From Flavobacterium sp. FEMGT703F (GTDB taxonomy: Bacteria; Bacteroidota; Bacteroidia; Flavobacteriales; Flavobacteriaceae): a stretch of 64,000 bases of DNA. The position numbers and the translations under genes were made by a program. The notes below the pieces were generated by a model that was not told the origin of the DNA, ran no database searches, and saw only the letters and a list, made by a program, of their open reading frames with translations. Location of the stretch: assembly GCA_002786385.1 (NCBI GenBank), contig PGCN01000018.1, forward strand, positions 248,001 to 312,000, read 5' to 3'. Positions 18,288 to 26,828 of this stretch are shown here, piece by piece; position 1 is the stretch's first letter; each line of letters begins with the position of its first letter.

Positions 18288-20207
18288 TTATTCTTTTATG
18301 AATTTTTTATGAATAGTCCCTTCAGCCGTCTGTATTTCAACATAATGAACTCCGGTTGAAAGACTGCTAATGTTTATATCCAAACGATTGGTACTAAGTA
18401 TTTTTTGTCCTAAACTATTGTAAATTATTACTTGTTCTATGGCCAAATCCGCAGGCATTTGAAAATGCAATTCGTCGCGACCCGGATTAGGATACAGTAC
18501 TATGGCTTGTTCTAACGAGAAGGTTTCATTGGCCAAAGTAGCATTGGAATTCTTAGAAATGAGATGAACTTCGGGATCAAACTGAACTCCGGTTATGGTA
18601 AAAGGCACATTTTGAATAAATACCTGACCGTTAGTTGTATTGTTTAAAACCAAATTAGCGGTTTGTCCGCCTGTTCCGGTAATGCGAATCGGTACCGGCA
18701 TCTCAAAAAAGCTAACCGAAGGATCCGATTGGGTTTGGTTGATAACAAATCGCGCTTGACCGGCGCCCCAATTTTGAGCCGTAATGGTATACGTTGGATA
18801 CCCTTGATTGTATACCCAATCGTTAAAAAACTCAGTTAAACTTTGTCCGTATACCGCTTCCAAATGCGCTTTTAAATCGGTAGTCACCGCGTAATCATAA
18901 GCCAAATTAGGATCAGCTAAATAATTGCGAAGGGCTTGAAAAAAAGCAGTATCTCCCATTTTAAATCGCAACATTTCCAATACCATCGCGCCTTTGTTAT
19001 AGGTTAAACGACTGCTGAAAATTCTGCCTACATCAGTCAGTTGCACATCGGTTAAGTACAAATTCCCCGATGGACTGGAAGTAATATAGTCAACCATACT
19101 CGCCTTTTGCGCAATGAAGGCGTTCAAGCCGTCTAAGTTTTCAATTACTAATGCCGATAAATACGTCGCAAATCCTTCATTGAGCCAAATGTCTTTCCAT
19201 GTACCGCAAGTAATTTTGTCGCCAAACCATTGGTGCGCCAATTCGTGAGCAATCAAGCCTCGTCCAAAACTTCCCATGAATGAAACCGTAGTGTGTTCCA
19301 TACCGCCTCCCCAACCAAATTGGGCATGACCGTACTTTTCATTTCGAAACGGATAAGGTTCAAATAAGGTTTCGAACAAATTCATGATGGGTAAGGTCTG
19401 CGCCACAGCAGTCACGGCCGATGTGTAATTTTCCGGGTAGATATAGTTCACAATCGGAAAGGTATTCGGCGCAGTCCCCGCGGTTTGGGTGTATACTTGG
19501 TAATTGGTTACCGCAAAGGCAATCAGATAAGCCGGAATCGGATAACTGTGATGAAAATGAGTTGTCTTGGTGCCGTTGCCATTATCCACTTGGCTTTGTT
19601 CCATTCCGTTTGCCACGCTTACATACTGACTCGGCGCTGTAACAAAGACATCTATATTGTTGATTTTATCACTTAAATCCTGTTTGCAAGGCCACCAATC
19701 TCTGGCGCCGTAAGGTTCTGATAACGTCCACATTCCTGCTGCTCCCGAATGCACACTAACCGCAAACGCTTCAAACGCATTTTGTGGTGGTTCACCGGAA
19801 TACATCATTTCTAGGGTAGCTGAATTTCCGGTAGTCAAGGTACTTGGTAGGGTAATAACCAACTCGTTGTTCCCGTTTTGCACAAAACTCAAGTTGGTTG
19901 TTCCCTGCTTTACGGTGGTAACATTTAATTCATTGGCCAAATCAAAAGTCACCGAATTCATATCAGCCAAAGCTGTAAAAGTGGTGGTTACTTTTCCGGT
20001 AATGAAATAAATAGCCGGATCTACTGTGAGTTCCAACTTATGATAGGTCACATCATAATTGAGTGTATTGGCGTTGGCCTGAAAATTTAGGGTACGCGAA
20101 GCCGATTTCCCTTCTATTTCAGCAATCGTATGGGTTTCTAAAACATCGCTTTGAGCAAAAACCGAAGAAATTGTAAAAAAAACCAGTAAAAAGTATCTAT
20201 TTTTCAT
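18288..20207 (-). CDS. Secreted M1 family aminopeptidase with type IX sorting domain
   Basis: A 639-residue exported peptidase. After the signal peptide (YFLLVFFTISSVFAQ) comes the M1 N-terminal beta domain. The catalytic domain has the zinc motif HELAH at about residues 321-325 followed by QWFGDKITCGTWKDIWLNEG, giving the third ligand Glu, and an exopeptidase loop GWGGGMEHTTVSF in place of the usual GAMEN. The last 75 residues (LYPNPGRDELHFQMPA, IYNSLGQKIL, KKFIKE) form a Por/T9SS type A sorting domain. It probably releases N-terminal residues from peptides outside the cell. Confidence 0.94.
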   Translation of the reverse strand: MKNRYFLLVFFTISSVFAQSDVLETHTIAEIEGKSASRTLNFQANANTLNYDVTYHKLELTVDPAIYFITGKVTTTFTALADMNSVTFDLANELNVTTVKQGTTNLSFVQNGNNELVITLPSTLTTGNSATLEMMYSGEPPQNAFEAFAVSVHSGAAGMWTLSEPYGARDWWPCKQDLSDKINNIDVFVTAPSQYVSVANGMEQSQVDNGNGTKTTHFHHSYPIPAYLIAFAVTNYQVYTQTAGTAPNTFPIVNYIYPENYTSAVTAVAQTLPIMNLFETLFEPYPFRNEKYGHAQFGWGGGMEHTTVSFMGSFGRGLIAHELAHQWFGDKITCGTWKDIWLNEGFATYLSALVIENLDGLNAFIAQKASMVDYITSSPSGNLYLTDVQLTDVGRIFSSRLTYNKGAMVLEMLRFKMGDTAFFQALRNYLADPNLAYDYAVTTDLKAHLEAVYGQSLTEFFNDWVYNQGYPTYTITAQNWGAGQARFVINQTQSDPSVSFFEMPVPIRITGTGGQTANLVLNNTTNGQVFIQNVPFTITGVQFDPEVHLISKNSNATLANETFSLEQAIVLYPNPGRDELHFQMPADLAIEQVIIYNSLGQKILSTNRLDINISSLSTGVHYVEIQTAEGTIHKKFIKE

Positions 20208-20356
20208 AGCAAACTGTTGAATTTCTGCGAATATAACAATAATTACAGAAAGCCGAAGCGCCTTTCACCATAAAAACAGCTTGCTAATCAACGGTATCTT
20301 ATCGGGGTAGGGACTGAAGTTTTTGAGCATCCCAAAGGTTTTATCAAACATTTCAT

Positions 20357-20364
20357 TAAATTTG
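20357..20364 (+). promoter_or_regulatory. Candidate -7 promoter element of serS
   Basis: TAAATTTG matches TAnnTTTG exactly, 23 nt before the serS ATG. Confidence 0.6.
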
Positions 20365-20387
20365 CGAGCGTAATAAAGAAAACCGTC

Positions 20388-21659
20388 ATGTTACAAATCA
20401 GTTACATCAGAGAAAATAAGGAAAAAGTGCTGGCCGCTTTAGCCAAAAGAAATATGGATGCTACCGCTATCGTGGAAGAAGCTATCCAGCTAGATGAAAA
20501 TAGAAGAAGCACGCAAGTGGCACTCGACAATACCTTGGCGGAAGCCAACAAACTCTCCTCGGCCATTGGCGAAATGATGAAGAATGGAGAAAAAGCCAAA
20601 GCCGAAATTTTAAAACAAAAAACGAGTCAACTCAAGGAAACCAGCAAAGAATTGTCTGAGAAATTAGATACTTATGCCAACGAGTTGTTGCAAAAAATGT
20701 ATTTGTTACCAAACACGCCTGCCGATTTGGTACCGCACGGAAAATCGGCTGATGACAATTTAAATGTGTTTCAGGAAGGTGAGATTCCGGTATTACACGA
20801 AGGTGCTTTACCACACTGGGATTTGATAAAAAAATATGACATCATCGATTTCGAATTGGGCACCAAAATCACTGCTCCGGGATTTCCGGTCTACAAGGGA
20901 AAAGGTGCCAAACTACAACGCGCTTTGATTTCATACTTCTTGGATAAAAACACCGAAGCCGGTTACCAAGAATTCCAAGTGCCACACATGGTGAATGAAG
21001 CTTCGGCTTACGGCACCGGACAATTGCCGGACAAAGAAGGCCAAATGTACCACGATGCCAAAGACGATTTGTACTTGATTCCAACCGCTGAAGTTCCGGT
21101 AACCAATATTTACCGTGATGTGATTCTGCAAGAAAAAGACCTTCCAATCTTAGCCACCGGTTACACGCCATGTTTCCGTAGAGAAGCCGGTTCTTGGGGG
21201 GCGCATGTTCGCGGATTGAATCGTTTGCACCAATTTGACAAAGTCGAAATTGTTCGTATCGAACACCCTGATAAATCCTATGAAGCCTTGGAAGGCATGG
21301 TAGAACACGTAAAAACCCTATTGCAAGAATTAAAGTTACCGTACCGCATTTTGCGTTTGTGCGGTGGCGATATGGGATTTGCTTCGGCGATGACCTACGA
21401 CTTTGAAGTGTTTTCTACTGCGCAAGACCGTTGGTTGGAAATTTCTTCGGTGTCGAATTTTGAAACCTACCAAGCCAATCGTTTGAAATTGCGTTTCAAA
21501 GGAAAAGACGGCAAAACCCAATTGGCGCATACCTTAAACGGCAGTTCATTGGCTTTGCCGAGAGTACTTGCCGGCATTATAGAAAATTACCAAACTCCGG
21601 AAGGTATCGTTATTCCGGAAGTGTTAAGACCTTACACCGGTTTTGACATCATTAACTAA
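20388..21659 (+). CDS. serS: Seryl-tRNA synthetase
   Basis: Charges tRNA-Ser with serine; 423 residues, the normal bacterial length. Residues about 1-105 form the tRNA-binding antiparallel coiled coil. The class II catalytic core follows, with motif 2 in CFRREAGSWGAHVRGLNRLH and motif 3 in HTLNGSSLALPRVLAGIIEN; the TAEVPVTN serine-pocket segment is also present. Single gene with its own promoter box and a strong terminator. Confidence 0.98.
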   Translation: MLQISYIRENKEKVLAALAKRNMDATAIVEEAIQLDENRRSTQVALDNTLAEANKLSSAIGEMMKNGEKAKAEILKQKTSQLKETSKELSEKLDTYANELLQKMYLLPNTPADLVPHGKSADDNLNVFQEGEIPVLHEGALPHWDLIKKYDIIDFELGTKITAPGFPVYKGKGAKLQRALISYFLDKNTEAGYQEFQVPHMVNEASAYGTGQLPDKEGQMYHDAKDDLYLIPTAEVPVTNIYRDVILQEKDLPILATGYTPCFRREAGSWGAHVRGLNRLHQFDKVEIVRIEHPDKSYEALEGMVEHVKTLLQELKLPYRILRLCGGDMGFASAMTYDFEVFSTAQDRWLEISSVSNFETYQANRLKLRFKGKDGKTQLAHTLNGSSLALPRVLAGIIENYQTPEGIVIPEVLRPYTGFDIIN

Positions 21660-21680
21660 TTGCGTTAAACTTACCTAAAC

Positions 21681-21728
21681 AATGTACTAAACGAACACAA
21701 AAAGTGTTACTTTAGTACATTGTTGTTT
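21681..21728 (+). terminator. Terminator of serS
   Basis: AATGTACTAAA (21681-21691) pairs perfectly with TTTAGTACATT (21711-21721). An inner AACAC/GTGTT stem sits above a 2x2 mismatch, and TTGTTTT follows. It ends 10 nt before the next gene. Confidence 0.8.
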
Positions 21729-21738
21729 TACTGAAGCC

Positions 21739-23517
21739 ATGAAAAAATTACTCACTGTTTTGTTGTTTTTATTGTCGATTTGGGCTCAGGCTCAAAACGA
21801 ACAATTGGCCAACAATTACTTTGACCGTGGCGAATTTGAAAAGGCTTTGGTGAGTTATGAAGAACTGCTCAAAGGCCAACAAGGCAACACCAATTACTTT
21901 CAAAGAGTGGTGGAATGTTACCAACAATTACAACAGTACGACAAAGCCGAAAAAGCCATACAGGCGCGTTTAGACAAATATCGCCAAAACACGTTGTTGG
22001 TTGAATTAGGATACAACTACCAACTGCAAAAAAACCAAGAAAAGGCCAATAAATATTTTGACCAAGCCATAGACAAAATCAAAAAAAATGCGCCCGAAGC
22101 TTATGGCATCGCCTATACTTTCGAACGAAAAGCATTGTTTGATTATGCGCTTTTGGCTTATAAAACGGCTCTGGAAACGGATCCTAAATTAAGTTTCAAT
22201 TTTCAAATGGCGATGATTTACGGCCAGAAAGGTGAACCCGATTTGATGATAGAAACCTATTTATTGGAAGCCTATCAAAATCCGCAAAACTTGCCCATCA
22301 TTCAAAATCAGTTGTCGCGCTTTATGACTGAAGATGCCGATGCCAATTTTAACGACAGTTTAAAAAAAGCCTTATTGCTGCGTGCCCAAAAAACACAGGA
22401 TGTATTTTGGAACGACTTTTTAAGCTGGTTTTTTGTCCAACAAAAAGAATACGGTAAAGCTTTTATCCAGCAAAAAGCCATTTACAAAAGGAATCCGGAT
22501 TCGTTTAGCAATATTGTCAATTTGGCGCAAATGGCCATCAGCGATAATGATCAGGATTCTGCTTCGGAAATCTTGACTTTCGTTTTGGAAAACACTAACG
22601 ATTTGGAATTGCTTATGCAAGCCCATTCTTATTTGTTGGAGATGAAAATCGAACGCGCTACAGCGAAAGATTATCCCGAAATCACCGCTACTTTAGATAG
22701 ATTAATCAAAGAATTCGGCGTTAGCCCCTACACTTTGGAATTGCTCGAATTGGAAGCTGATTTTACCGCTTTCCACCTGAACAATCCCGAAAAAGCCAAA
22801 ATGATTTTGAAAAACGCCATGGAAATGCCGGTGAACCGCTACCAAATGGCCGATTTGAAAATGCAAATGGCAGACATTCTTTTGTTTGAAGAAAAGTTCA
22901 ACCAAGCTTTAATCTATTATTCGCAAGTCAGCGAAGACATGAGCGGCGATGTTACCGGGCAAGAAGCACAACTCAAAACGGCCAAAACCAGTTACTACAA
23001 AGGCGATTTCGAATGGGCTTCGCACCAACTCAAAGTACTAAAATCGGCTTCTACCCAACTGATTGCCAATGATGCCATGGATTTGTTCTTGCTTATCAGC
23101 GACAATACTGTGGAAGACTCAACTCAAGTGGCTTTGAAAAAATTGGCTCGTGCGGATTTTCTACTGTATCAAAATAAAAAACCGGAAGCCTTGGCGCAGT
23201 TCCAACTCATTTTAAAAGAGCACAAAGGCGAAACCATTGAACCGGTGACTTTACTTCGATTGGGGAAAACCTATGAAAAAATGGGCGATTACACCCAAGC
23301 TTTAGACTATTACGCCAACCTTTTAAACAACCATAAAGACTGTATTTACCGCGACGAAGCGCTGTACTATTCAGCCGAAATTTACAATGTGAATCTGAAC
23401 GACGCCGAGAAAGCCAAACCGTTGTATGAGGAAATCATCTTCAAACACGAGGACAGCATTTACTTTGTCGACTCGAGGAACAAATACCGAAAACTGCGCG
23501 GTGACACCAATTTATAG
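21739..23517 (+). CDS. Exported tetratricopeptide repeat protein
   Basis: A 592-residue helical-repeat protein with a signal peptide (MKKLLTVLLFLLSIWAQAQ). TPR units are plain at the N-terminal end (AEKAIQARLDKYRQNTLLVE, then KANKYFDQAIDKI) and at the C-terminal end (GKTYEKMGDYTQALDYYANL). The middle is degenerate helical repeat. Such proteins act as periplasmic or membrane-associated scaffolds; the partner is unknown. It follows the serS terminator and precedes the DUF4286 gene by 55 nt. Confidence 0.88.
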   Translation: MKKLLTVLLFLLSIWAQAQNEQLANNYFDRGEFEKALVSYEELLKGQQGNTNYFQRVVECYQQLQQYDKAEKAIQARLDKYRQNTLLVELGYNYQLQKNQEKANKYFDQAIDKIKKNAPEAYGIAYTFERKALFDYALLAYKTALETDPKLSFNFQMAMIYGQKGEPDLMIETYLLEAYQNPQNLPIIQNQLSRFMTEDADANFNDSLKKALLLRAQKTQDVFWNDFLSWFFVQQKEYGKAFIQQKAIYKRNPDSFSNIVNLAQMAISDNDQDSASEILTFVLENTNDLELLMQAHSYLLEMKIERATAKDYPEITATLDRLIKEFGVSPYTLELLELEADFTAFHLNNPEKAKMILKNAMEMPVNRYQMADLKMQMADILLFEEKFNQALIYYSQVSEDMSGDVTGQEAQLKTAKTSYYKGDFEWASHQLKVLKSASTQLIANDAMDLFLLISDNTVEDSTQVALKKLARADFLLYQNKKPEALAQFQLILKEHKGETIEPVTLLRLGKTYEKMGDYTQALDYYANLLNNHKDCIYRDEALYYSAEIYNVNLNDAEKAKPLYEEIIFKHEDSIYFVDSRNKYRKLRGDTNL

Positions 23518-23572
23518 TCAGCAACAATAACATTCAGAAATCAAAAATCGTTACTCAAAAATCTACAATCAC

Positions 23573-23884
23573 ATGATACTCTATAACGTTACTATCAATA
23601 TACACGAAAGTGTGCACGACCAATGGATGCAGTGGATGCAAGAAAAACACATCAACGACGTCTTGGCTACCGGCAAATTTTCGGCTGCGCGTATGGTGAA
23701 AGTTTTGGTAGAAGAAGAAATGGGCGGCACTACCTATTCCATTCAGTATACCACAGACAGTAAAGCCACTTTAGAACGCTACTATGAAGAAGATGCGCCG
23801 CGATTGCGCGAAGAAGGCCTTCGTTTGTTTGGTGATAAAATGTTGGCATTCAGAACGGAATTGGAATTGATTAGTGACCATTAA
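23573..23884 (+). CDS. DUF4286 family protein
   Basis: A 103-residue soluble protein that looks like a dimeric alpha/beta (ferredoxin-like) domain: MILYNVTINIHESVHDQWMQ at the start and a conserved Tyr/Glu-rich middle (RYYEEDAPRLREEGLRLFG). It matches my memory of DUF4286, a Bacteroidota family usually found next to rsmA. No enzymatic residues are known. Here the gene is separated from rsmA by the GIY-YIG/palindrome unit, which looks like a later insertion into a DUF4286-rsmA pair. Confidence 0.8.
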   Translation: MILYNVTINIHESVHDQWMQWMQEKHINDVLATGKFSAARMVKVLVEEEMGGTTYSIQYTTDSKATLERYYEEDAPRLREEGLRLFGDKMLAFRTELELISDH

Positions 23885-23894
23885 CCCCGTTTTT

Positions 23895-23920
23895 GTCATT
23901 CCCGCGTAGGCGGGAATCTA
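23895..23920. repeat. Left palindromic repeat of the GIY-YIG unit
   Basis: GTCATTCCCGCGTAGGCGGG plus six bases; the core ATTCCCGC-gtag-GCGGGAAT is a perfect 8-bp hairpin. It lies 10 nt after the DUF4286 stop and 18 nt before the GIY-YIG start. It is the inverted counterpart of 24246-24270. Confidence 0.9.
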
Positions 23921-23938
23921 CAAATAAAAGCAGCTAGA

Positions 23939-24241
23939 ATGCAGTCCTTTCGTCAATACTATGTTTATATTTTAGCCAACAAAAAGAATGGCACGTTATA
24001 TATTGGCGTAACTAATAGTATTGAAAGAAGAATTGATGAACACAAAAAAAAGCTAAACCCAAACTGTTTTACAGCAAAATATGATGTAAAATTGTTGGTT
24101 TATTATGAAACATTCCAATATATAAACGATGCCATTGATAGAGAAAAACAACTCAAAAAATGGAATCGTCAATGGAAAATAAACTTGATTGAAGGAGAAA
24201 ATAAAGATTGGAAAGATCTCTCTGAAAATTGGAATAATTAA
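23939..24241 (+). CDS. GIY-YIG nuclease family protein flanked by inverted palindromes
   Basis: A 100-residue stand-alone GIY-YIG domain of the UvrC-N/YhbQ-like kind. The signature is YYVYIL (7-12) plus LYIGVTN (20-26); Arg30 and His35 ([11 protein letters not shown]) and Glu69 ([11 protein letters not shown]) are the expected catalytic helix residues. The gene is more AT-rich than its neighbours and is bracketed at 18 nt and 4 nt by inverted copies of a GC-rich palindrome. The family cuts DNA with one metal ion; for this single-domain subgroup the biological role is not established. The flanks suggest it travels with, or processes, these palindromes, which is inference. Confidence 0.9.
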   Translation: MQSFRQYYVYILANKKNGTLYIGVTNSIERRIDEHKKKLNPNCFTAKYDVKLLVYYETFQYINDAIDREKQLKKWNRQWKINLIEGENKDWKDLSENWNN

Positions 24242-24245
24242 CAAT

Positions 24246-24270
24246 GGATTCCCGCCTGCGCGGGAATGAC
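24246..24270. repeat. Right palindromic repeat of the GIY-YIG unit
   Basis: The core ATTCCCGC-ctgc-GCGGGAAT is a perfect 8-bp hairpin. Read on the minus strand it matches the left copy apart from one internal base and the outermost base. It lies 4 nt after the nuclease stop and 12 nt before the rsmA ATG. Confidence 0.9.
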
Positions 24271-24282
24271 AAAAGAGTATCC

Positions 24283-25062
24283 ATGAGCCAAGTAAAAGCC
24301 AAAAAACACCTCGGGCAACATTTCCTAACGGATGAAAGCATTGCCAAAGACATAGCCGATACCTTAGGGTTGGAAGGCTACGATAACGTATTGGAAATCG
24401 GTCCGGGTATGGGCGTGCTGACCAAATATTTGTTAGAAAAACCCATTACCACTTACGTCATCGAAATCGACACAGAATCGGTGGATTACCTTAATGCACA
24501 TTATCCTAAATTGCACGGGAAGATTATTTCTAAGGACTTTTTAAAATACAACATCAATGAAGTGTTTGAAGGCAAACCGTTTGCCATCACCGGTAACTTC
24601 CCGTACAATATTTCGTCGCAAATTGTCTTTAAATGTTTGGAATTACGCGACCAAGTACCCGAGTTTACCGGCATGTTTCAGAAGGAAGTCGCCGAACGCA
24701 TTTGTGAAAAGAAAGGCAGCAAAACTTACGGAATACTATCCGTTTTGGTACAAGCTTTTTACGAGGCTGAATATTTATTTACAGTACACGAACATGTTTT
24801 CAATCCGCCGCCCAAAGTAAAATCGGGGGTTTTGCGTTTGCGACGGAAAGCTGATTTCACCTTGCCTTGCAGTGAAAAGTTGTTTTTCTCGGTAGTAAAA
24901 ACCGGGTTCCAGCAACGTCGAAAAACATTAAGGAATAGCCTAAAATCCTTTAATTTGACGGATAATTTAAAAGAAGATAGTATCTTTGACCTCCGTCCGG
25001 AACAGCTCAGTGTTGAGCAATTTATCGAACTCACCCAAAAAATAGAAGCCAATGCAGTTTAA
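24283..25062 (+). CDS. rsmA: 16S rRNA dimethyladenosine transferase
   Basis: KsgA: dimethylates two adjacent adenosines near the 3' end of 16S rRNA with SAM. 259 residues. Motifs are [13 protein letters not shown]-binding [13 protein letters not shown] and the target-base motif [13 protein letters not shown]. The frame is open from an ATG at 24244, but that would add 13 residues ([13 protein letters not shown]) encoded by the palindromic repeat; the family begins at the ATG at 24283 ([12 protein letters not shown]). It overlaps mgtE by 11 nt. Confidence 0.95.
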   Translation: MSQVKAKKHLGQHFLTDESIAKDIADTLGLEGYDNVLEIGPGMGVLTKYLLEKPITTYVIEIDTESVDYLNAHYPKLHGKIISKDFLKYNINEVFEGKPFAITGNFPYNISSQIVFKCLELRDQVPEFTGMFQKEVAERICEKKGSKTYGILSVLVQAFYEAEYLFTVHEHVFNPPPKVKSGVLRLRRKADFTLPCSEKLFFSVVKTGFQQRRKTLRNSLKSFNLTDNLKEDSIFDLRPEQLSVEQFIELTQKIEANAV

Positions 25063-26404
25063 AATCAGCAAAGAACTTTTAGCACAAATTGAGCAACTCA
25101 TCCATGCCAAGAATGACTCGGCATTGGAAGCCTTGCTGAATGACCTGCATCATGCTGATATTGCGGAGATTTTCGAAGAGTTGGAAATTGCAGAAGCGAC
25201 TTATATTTTCAAAATTTTAGATAGCGAAATCACCGCGGAAATCTTACCGGAATTGGAAGATGATTTGCGCGAGAAAATCCTCCAAGGTTTATCGGCTAAA
25301 GAAATTGCCGAAGAGTTGGACGAGTTGGACACCGATGACGCTGCCGACATTATAGCCGAACTTTCCCAAAGCAAAAAAGAAGAAGTAATCTCGGAATTAG
25401 AAGACGTAGAACACGCCAAAGACATTGTTGATTTGTTGCGCTACGACGAAGATACTGCCGGAGGTTTGATGGGAAAAGAGTTGGTGAAAGTCAACGAAAA
25501 CTGGAACGTACTGACTTGCGTTAAAGAAATGCGCATCCAGGCGGAAAATGTAACCCGCGTTCACTCGATTTATGTGGTGGACGATGAAAACCGTTTGAAA
25601 GGCCGTTTGTCTTTAAAAGATTTGTTGACCACTTCGACCAAAACACCGATCAGTCAGGTGTATATTAAAAAAGTAGATTACGTTCGCGTAGACACGTCGA
25701 ATACCGAAGTTGCCCGTATCATGCAGAAATACGACTTGGAAGCCATACCCGTAGTAGATGAAATGGGCCGATTGGTGGGTAGAATTACCATTGATGATAT
25801 CGTAGACGTAATCAAAGAAGAAGCCGATAAAGATTACCAATTGGCAGCAGGTATCTCACAAGACGTAGAGGCCGACGACAGCATACTTGACTTAACCCGC
25901 GCGCGTTTGCCATGGTTGGTTTTGGCGTTGTTTGGAGGATTTATCAGTGTGAGAGTATTGGGATTGTTTGAAGGCGCTATGGCCAACCATGGAAACCTAT
26001 TCTTTTTCACGCCGTTGATTGCCGCGATGGCCGGAAATGTGGGCGTACAATCTTCTGCAATTATTGTACAAGGTTTGGCCAATCAATCCATCAGTGGTTC
26101 TTTATGGAACCGCTTAATTAAAGAAGTTTCCCTGAGTTTGCTCAACGGCATCATCTTGGCCTCTATTTTGTTTGTTGGAAGTCATTTTTTATTGAATGTA
26201 GAAATCATTATTGGCGAAATTGTAACCATAGCATTGATTTCGGTAATCGTCATTGCCTCGCTTATTGGTACATTTATTCCTTTGTTACTCCACCGATTCA
26301 ATATCGACCCTGCTTTAGCGACCGGACCATTCATTACCACCAGCAACGACATTTGCGGAATTTTGATTTACTTCTCTATAGCCAAAATGATCCTTGGATT
26401 TTAA
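25052..26404 (+). CDS. mgtE: Magnesium transporter MgtE
   Basis: Gated Mg2+ channel, 450 residues. The order is an acidic superhelical N domain (about 1-130, rich in [24 protein letters not shown] repeats), two CBS domains (about 135-255, ending [16 protein letters not shown]), a connecting helix and five transmembrane helices (about 285-450) with [20 protein letters not shown] and the pore end [12 protein letters not shown]. The Mg2+-sensing acidic N/CBS interface is intact. It is translationally coupled to rsmA by overlap and ends at a strong bidirectional terminator. Confidence 0.96.
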   Translation: MQFKISKELLAQIEQLIHAKNDSALEALLNDLHHADIAEIFEELEIAEATYIFKILDSEITAEILPELEDDLREKILQGLSAKEIAEELDELDTDDAADIIAELSQSKKEEVISELEDVEHAKDIVDLLRYDEDTAGGLMGKELVKVNENWNVLTCVKEMRIQAENVTRVHSIYVVDDENRLKGRLSLKDLLTTSTKTPISQVYIKKVDYVRVDTSNTEVARIMQKYDLEAIPVVDEMGRLVGRITIDDIVDVIKEEADKDYQLAAGISQDVEADDSILDLTRARLPWLVLALFGGFISVRVLGLFEGAMANHGNLFFFTPLIAAMAGNVGVQSSAIIVQGLANQSISGSLWNRLIKEVSLSLLNGIILASILFVGSHFLLNVEIIIGEIVTIALISVIVIASLIGTFIPLLLHRFNIDPALATGPFITTSNDICGILIYFSIAKMILGF

Positions 26405-26407
26405 AAT

Positions 26408-26439
26408 AAAAAAACCTCTCATTAATGAGAGGTTTTCTT
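26408..26439. terminator. Bidirectional terminator between mgtE and tRNA-Leu
   Basis: AAAACCTCTCAT-ta-ATGAGAGGTTTT is a 12-bp perfect stem with T-runs on both strands. It can end mgtE (+) and tRNA-Leu (-). Confidence 0.88.
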
Positions 26440-26442
26440 TTG

Positions 26443-26522
26443 TACCCGGAGTGGGAATCGAACCCACACTCCTAAGAACACGAGTTTGAGTCGTGCGCGT
26501 CTACCAATTCCGCCATCCGGGC
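26443..26522 (-). tRNA. tRNA-Leu (anticodon CAA)
   Basis: An 80-nt class II tRNA on the minus strand. Acceptor GCCCGGA pairs with TCCGGGT (G1-U72), the D-arm is GGCGGAATTGGTAGACGC, the anticodon stem CACGA/TCGTG holds loop CTCAAAC (anticodon CAA), a variable arm follows, and the T-arm has GGTTCGATTCC. CCA is not encoded. Confidence 0.95.
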
Positions 26523-26595
26523 ATTTCCAAATTCGGATGAAATTTAGTTAATTTTTAAAAAAAATTAATTAAAGTTATGCCATCCGGGCATTTCC
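26512..26595. repeat. Direct 17-bp repeat of the tRNA-Leu 5' end
   Basis: GCCATCCGGGCATTTCC occurs at 26512-26528, spanning the tRNA 5' end and its flank, and again at 26579-26595. About 50 bp of very AT-rich sequence lies between. It looks like the remnant of a duplicated tRNA end or a small integration scar. Confidence 0.85.
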
Positions 26596-26699
26596 TAATG
26601 GAACACTTTTGGTGTTTTGTGGGTGCAAATGTAAATAATTTTTTCTCATATCCTCAAAAAAATAGACAAAAAAATGCTTTCAGAGTCGGATTTAATTTC

Positions 26700-26707
26700 T
26701 AAATTTG
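26700..26707 (+). promoter_or_regulatory. Candidate -7 promoter element of prs
   Basis: TAAATTTG matches TAnnTTTG exactly; TTTC at 26678-26681, 18 nt upstream, may serve as the -33 element. The start site would fall near 26713, leaving a leader of about 115 nt before prs. Confidence 0.6.
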
Positions 26708-26755
26708 CACCGCGTTACAGCAACACACAACTAACTAACTACATCCGAGGCGTTT

Positions 26756-26815
26756 ATGCTTATCGGCTTTTGGGATCCCAAACAGCAAAAAAAAGCAGCA
26801 ACCAGTCGGAACTAA
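26756..26815 (+). CDS. Possible 19-residue leader peptide upstream of prs
   Basis: An ATG-initiated frame in the prs leader encodes MLIGFWDPKQQKKAATSRN and stops at TAA 13 nt before the prs ATG. It includes a perfect palindrome TTTGGGATCCCAAA (26769-26782). It could be a regulatory upstream ORF, a small protein or chance. Nothing beyond position and an intact frame supports it. Confidence 0.3.
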   Translation: MLIGFWDPKQQKKAATSRN

Positions 26816-26828
26816 ACAACAAATTACA

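Noticed and set aside
23895..24270. Classical insertion sequence
   Set aside because: No transposase and no visible target-site duplication; the ends are internal palindromes, not ordinary terminal inverted repeats, so I report it as a palindrome-flanked nuclease gene instead.
26512..26595. Genomic-island attachment sites at tRNA-Leu
   Set aside because: The repeat is of the tRNA 5' end, the spacing is only 67 nt, and no integrase or foreign block lies between or beside the copies.
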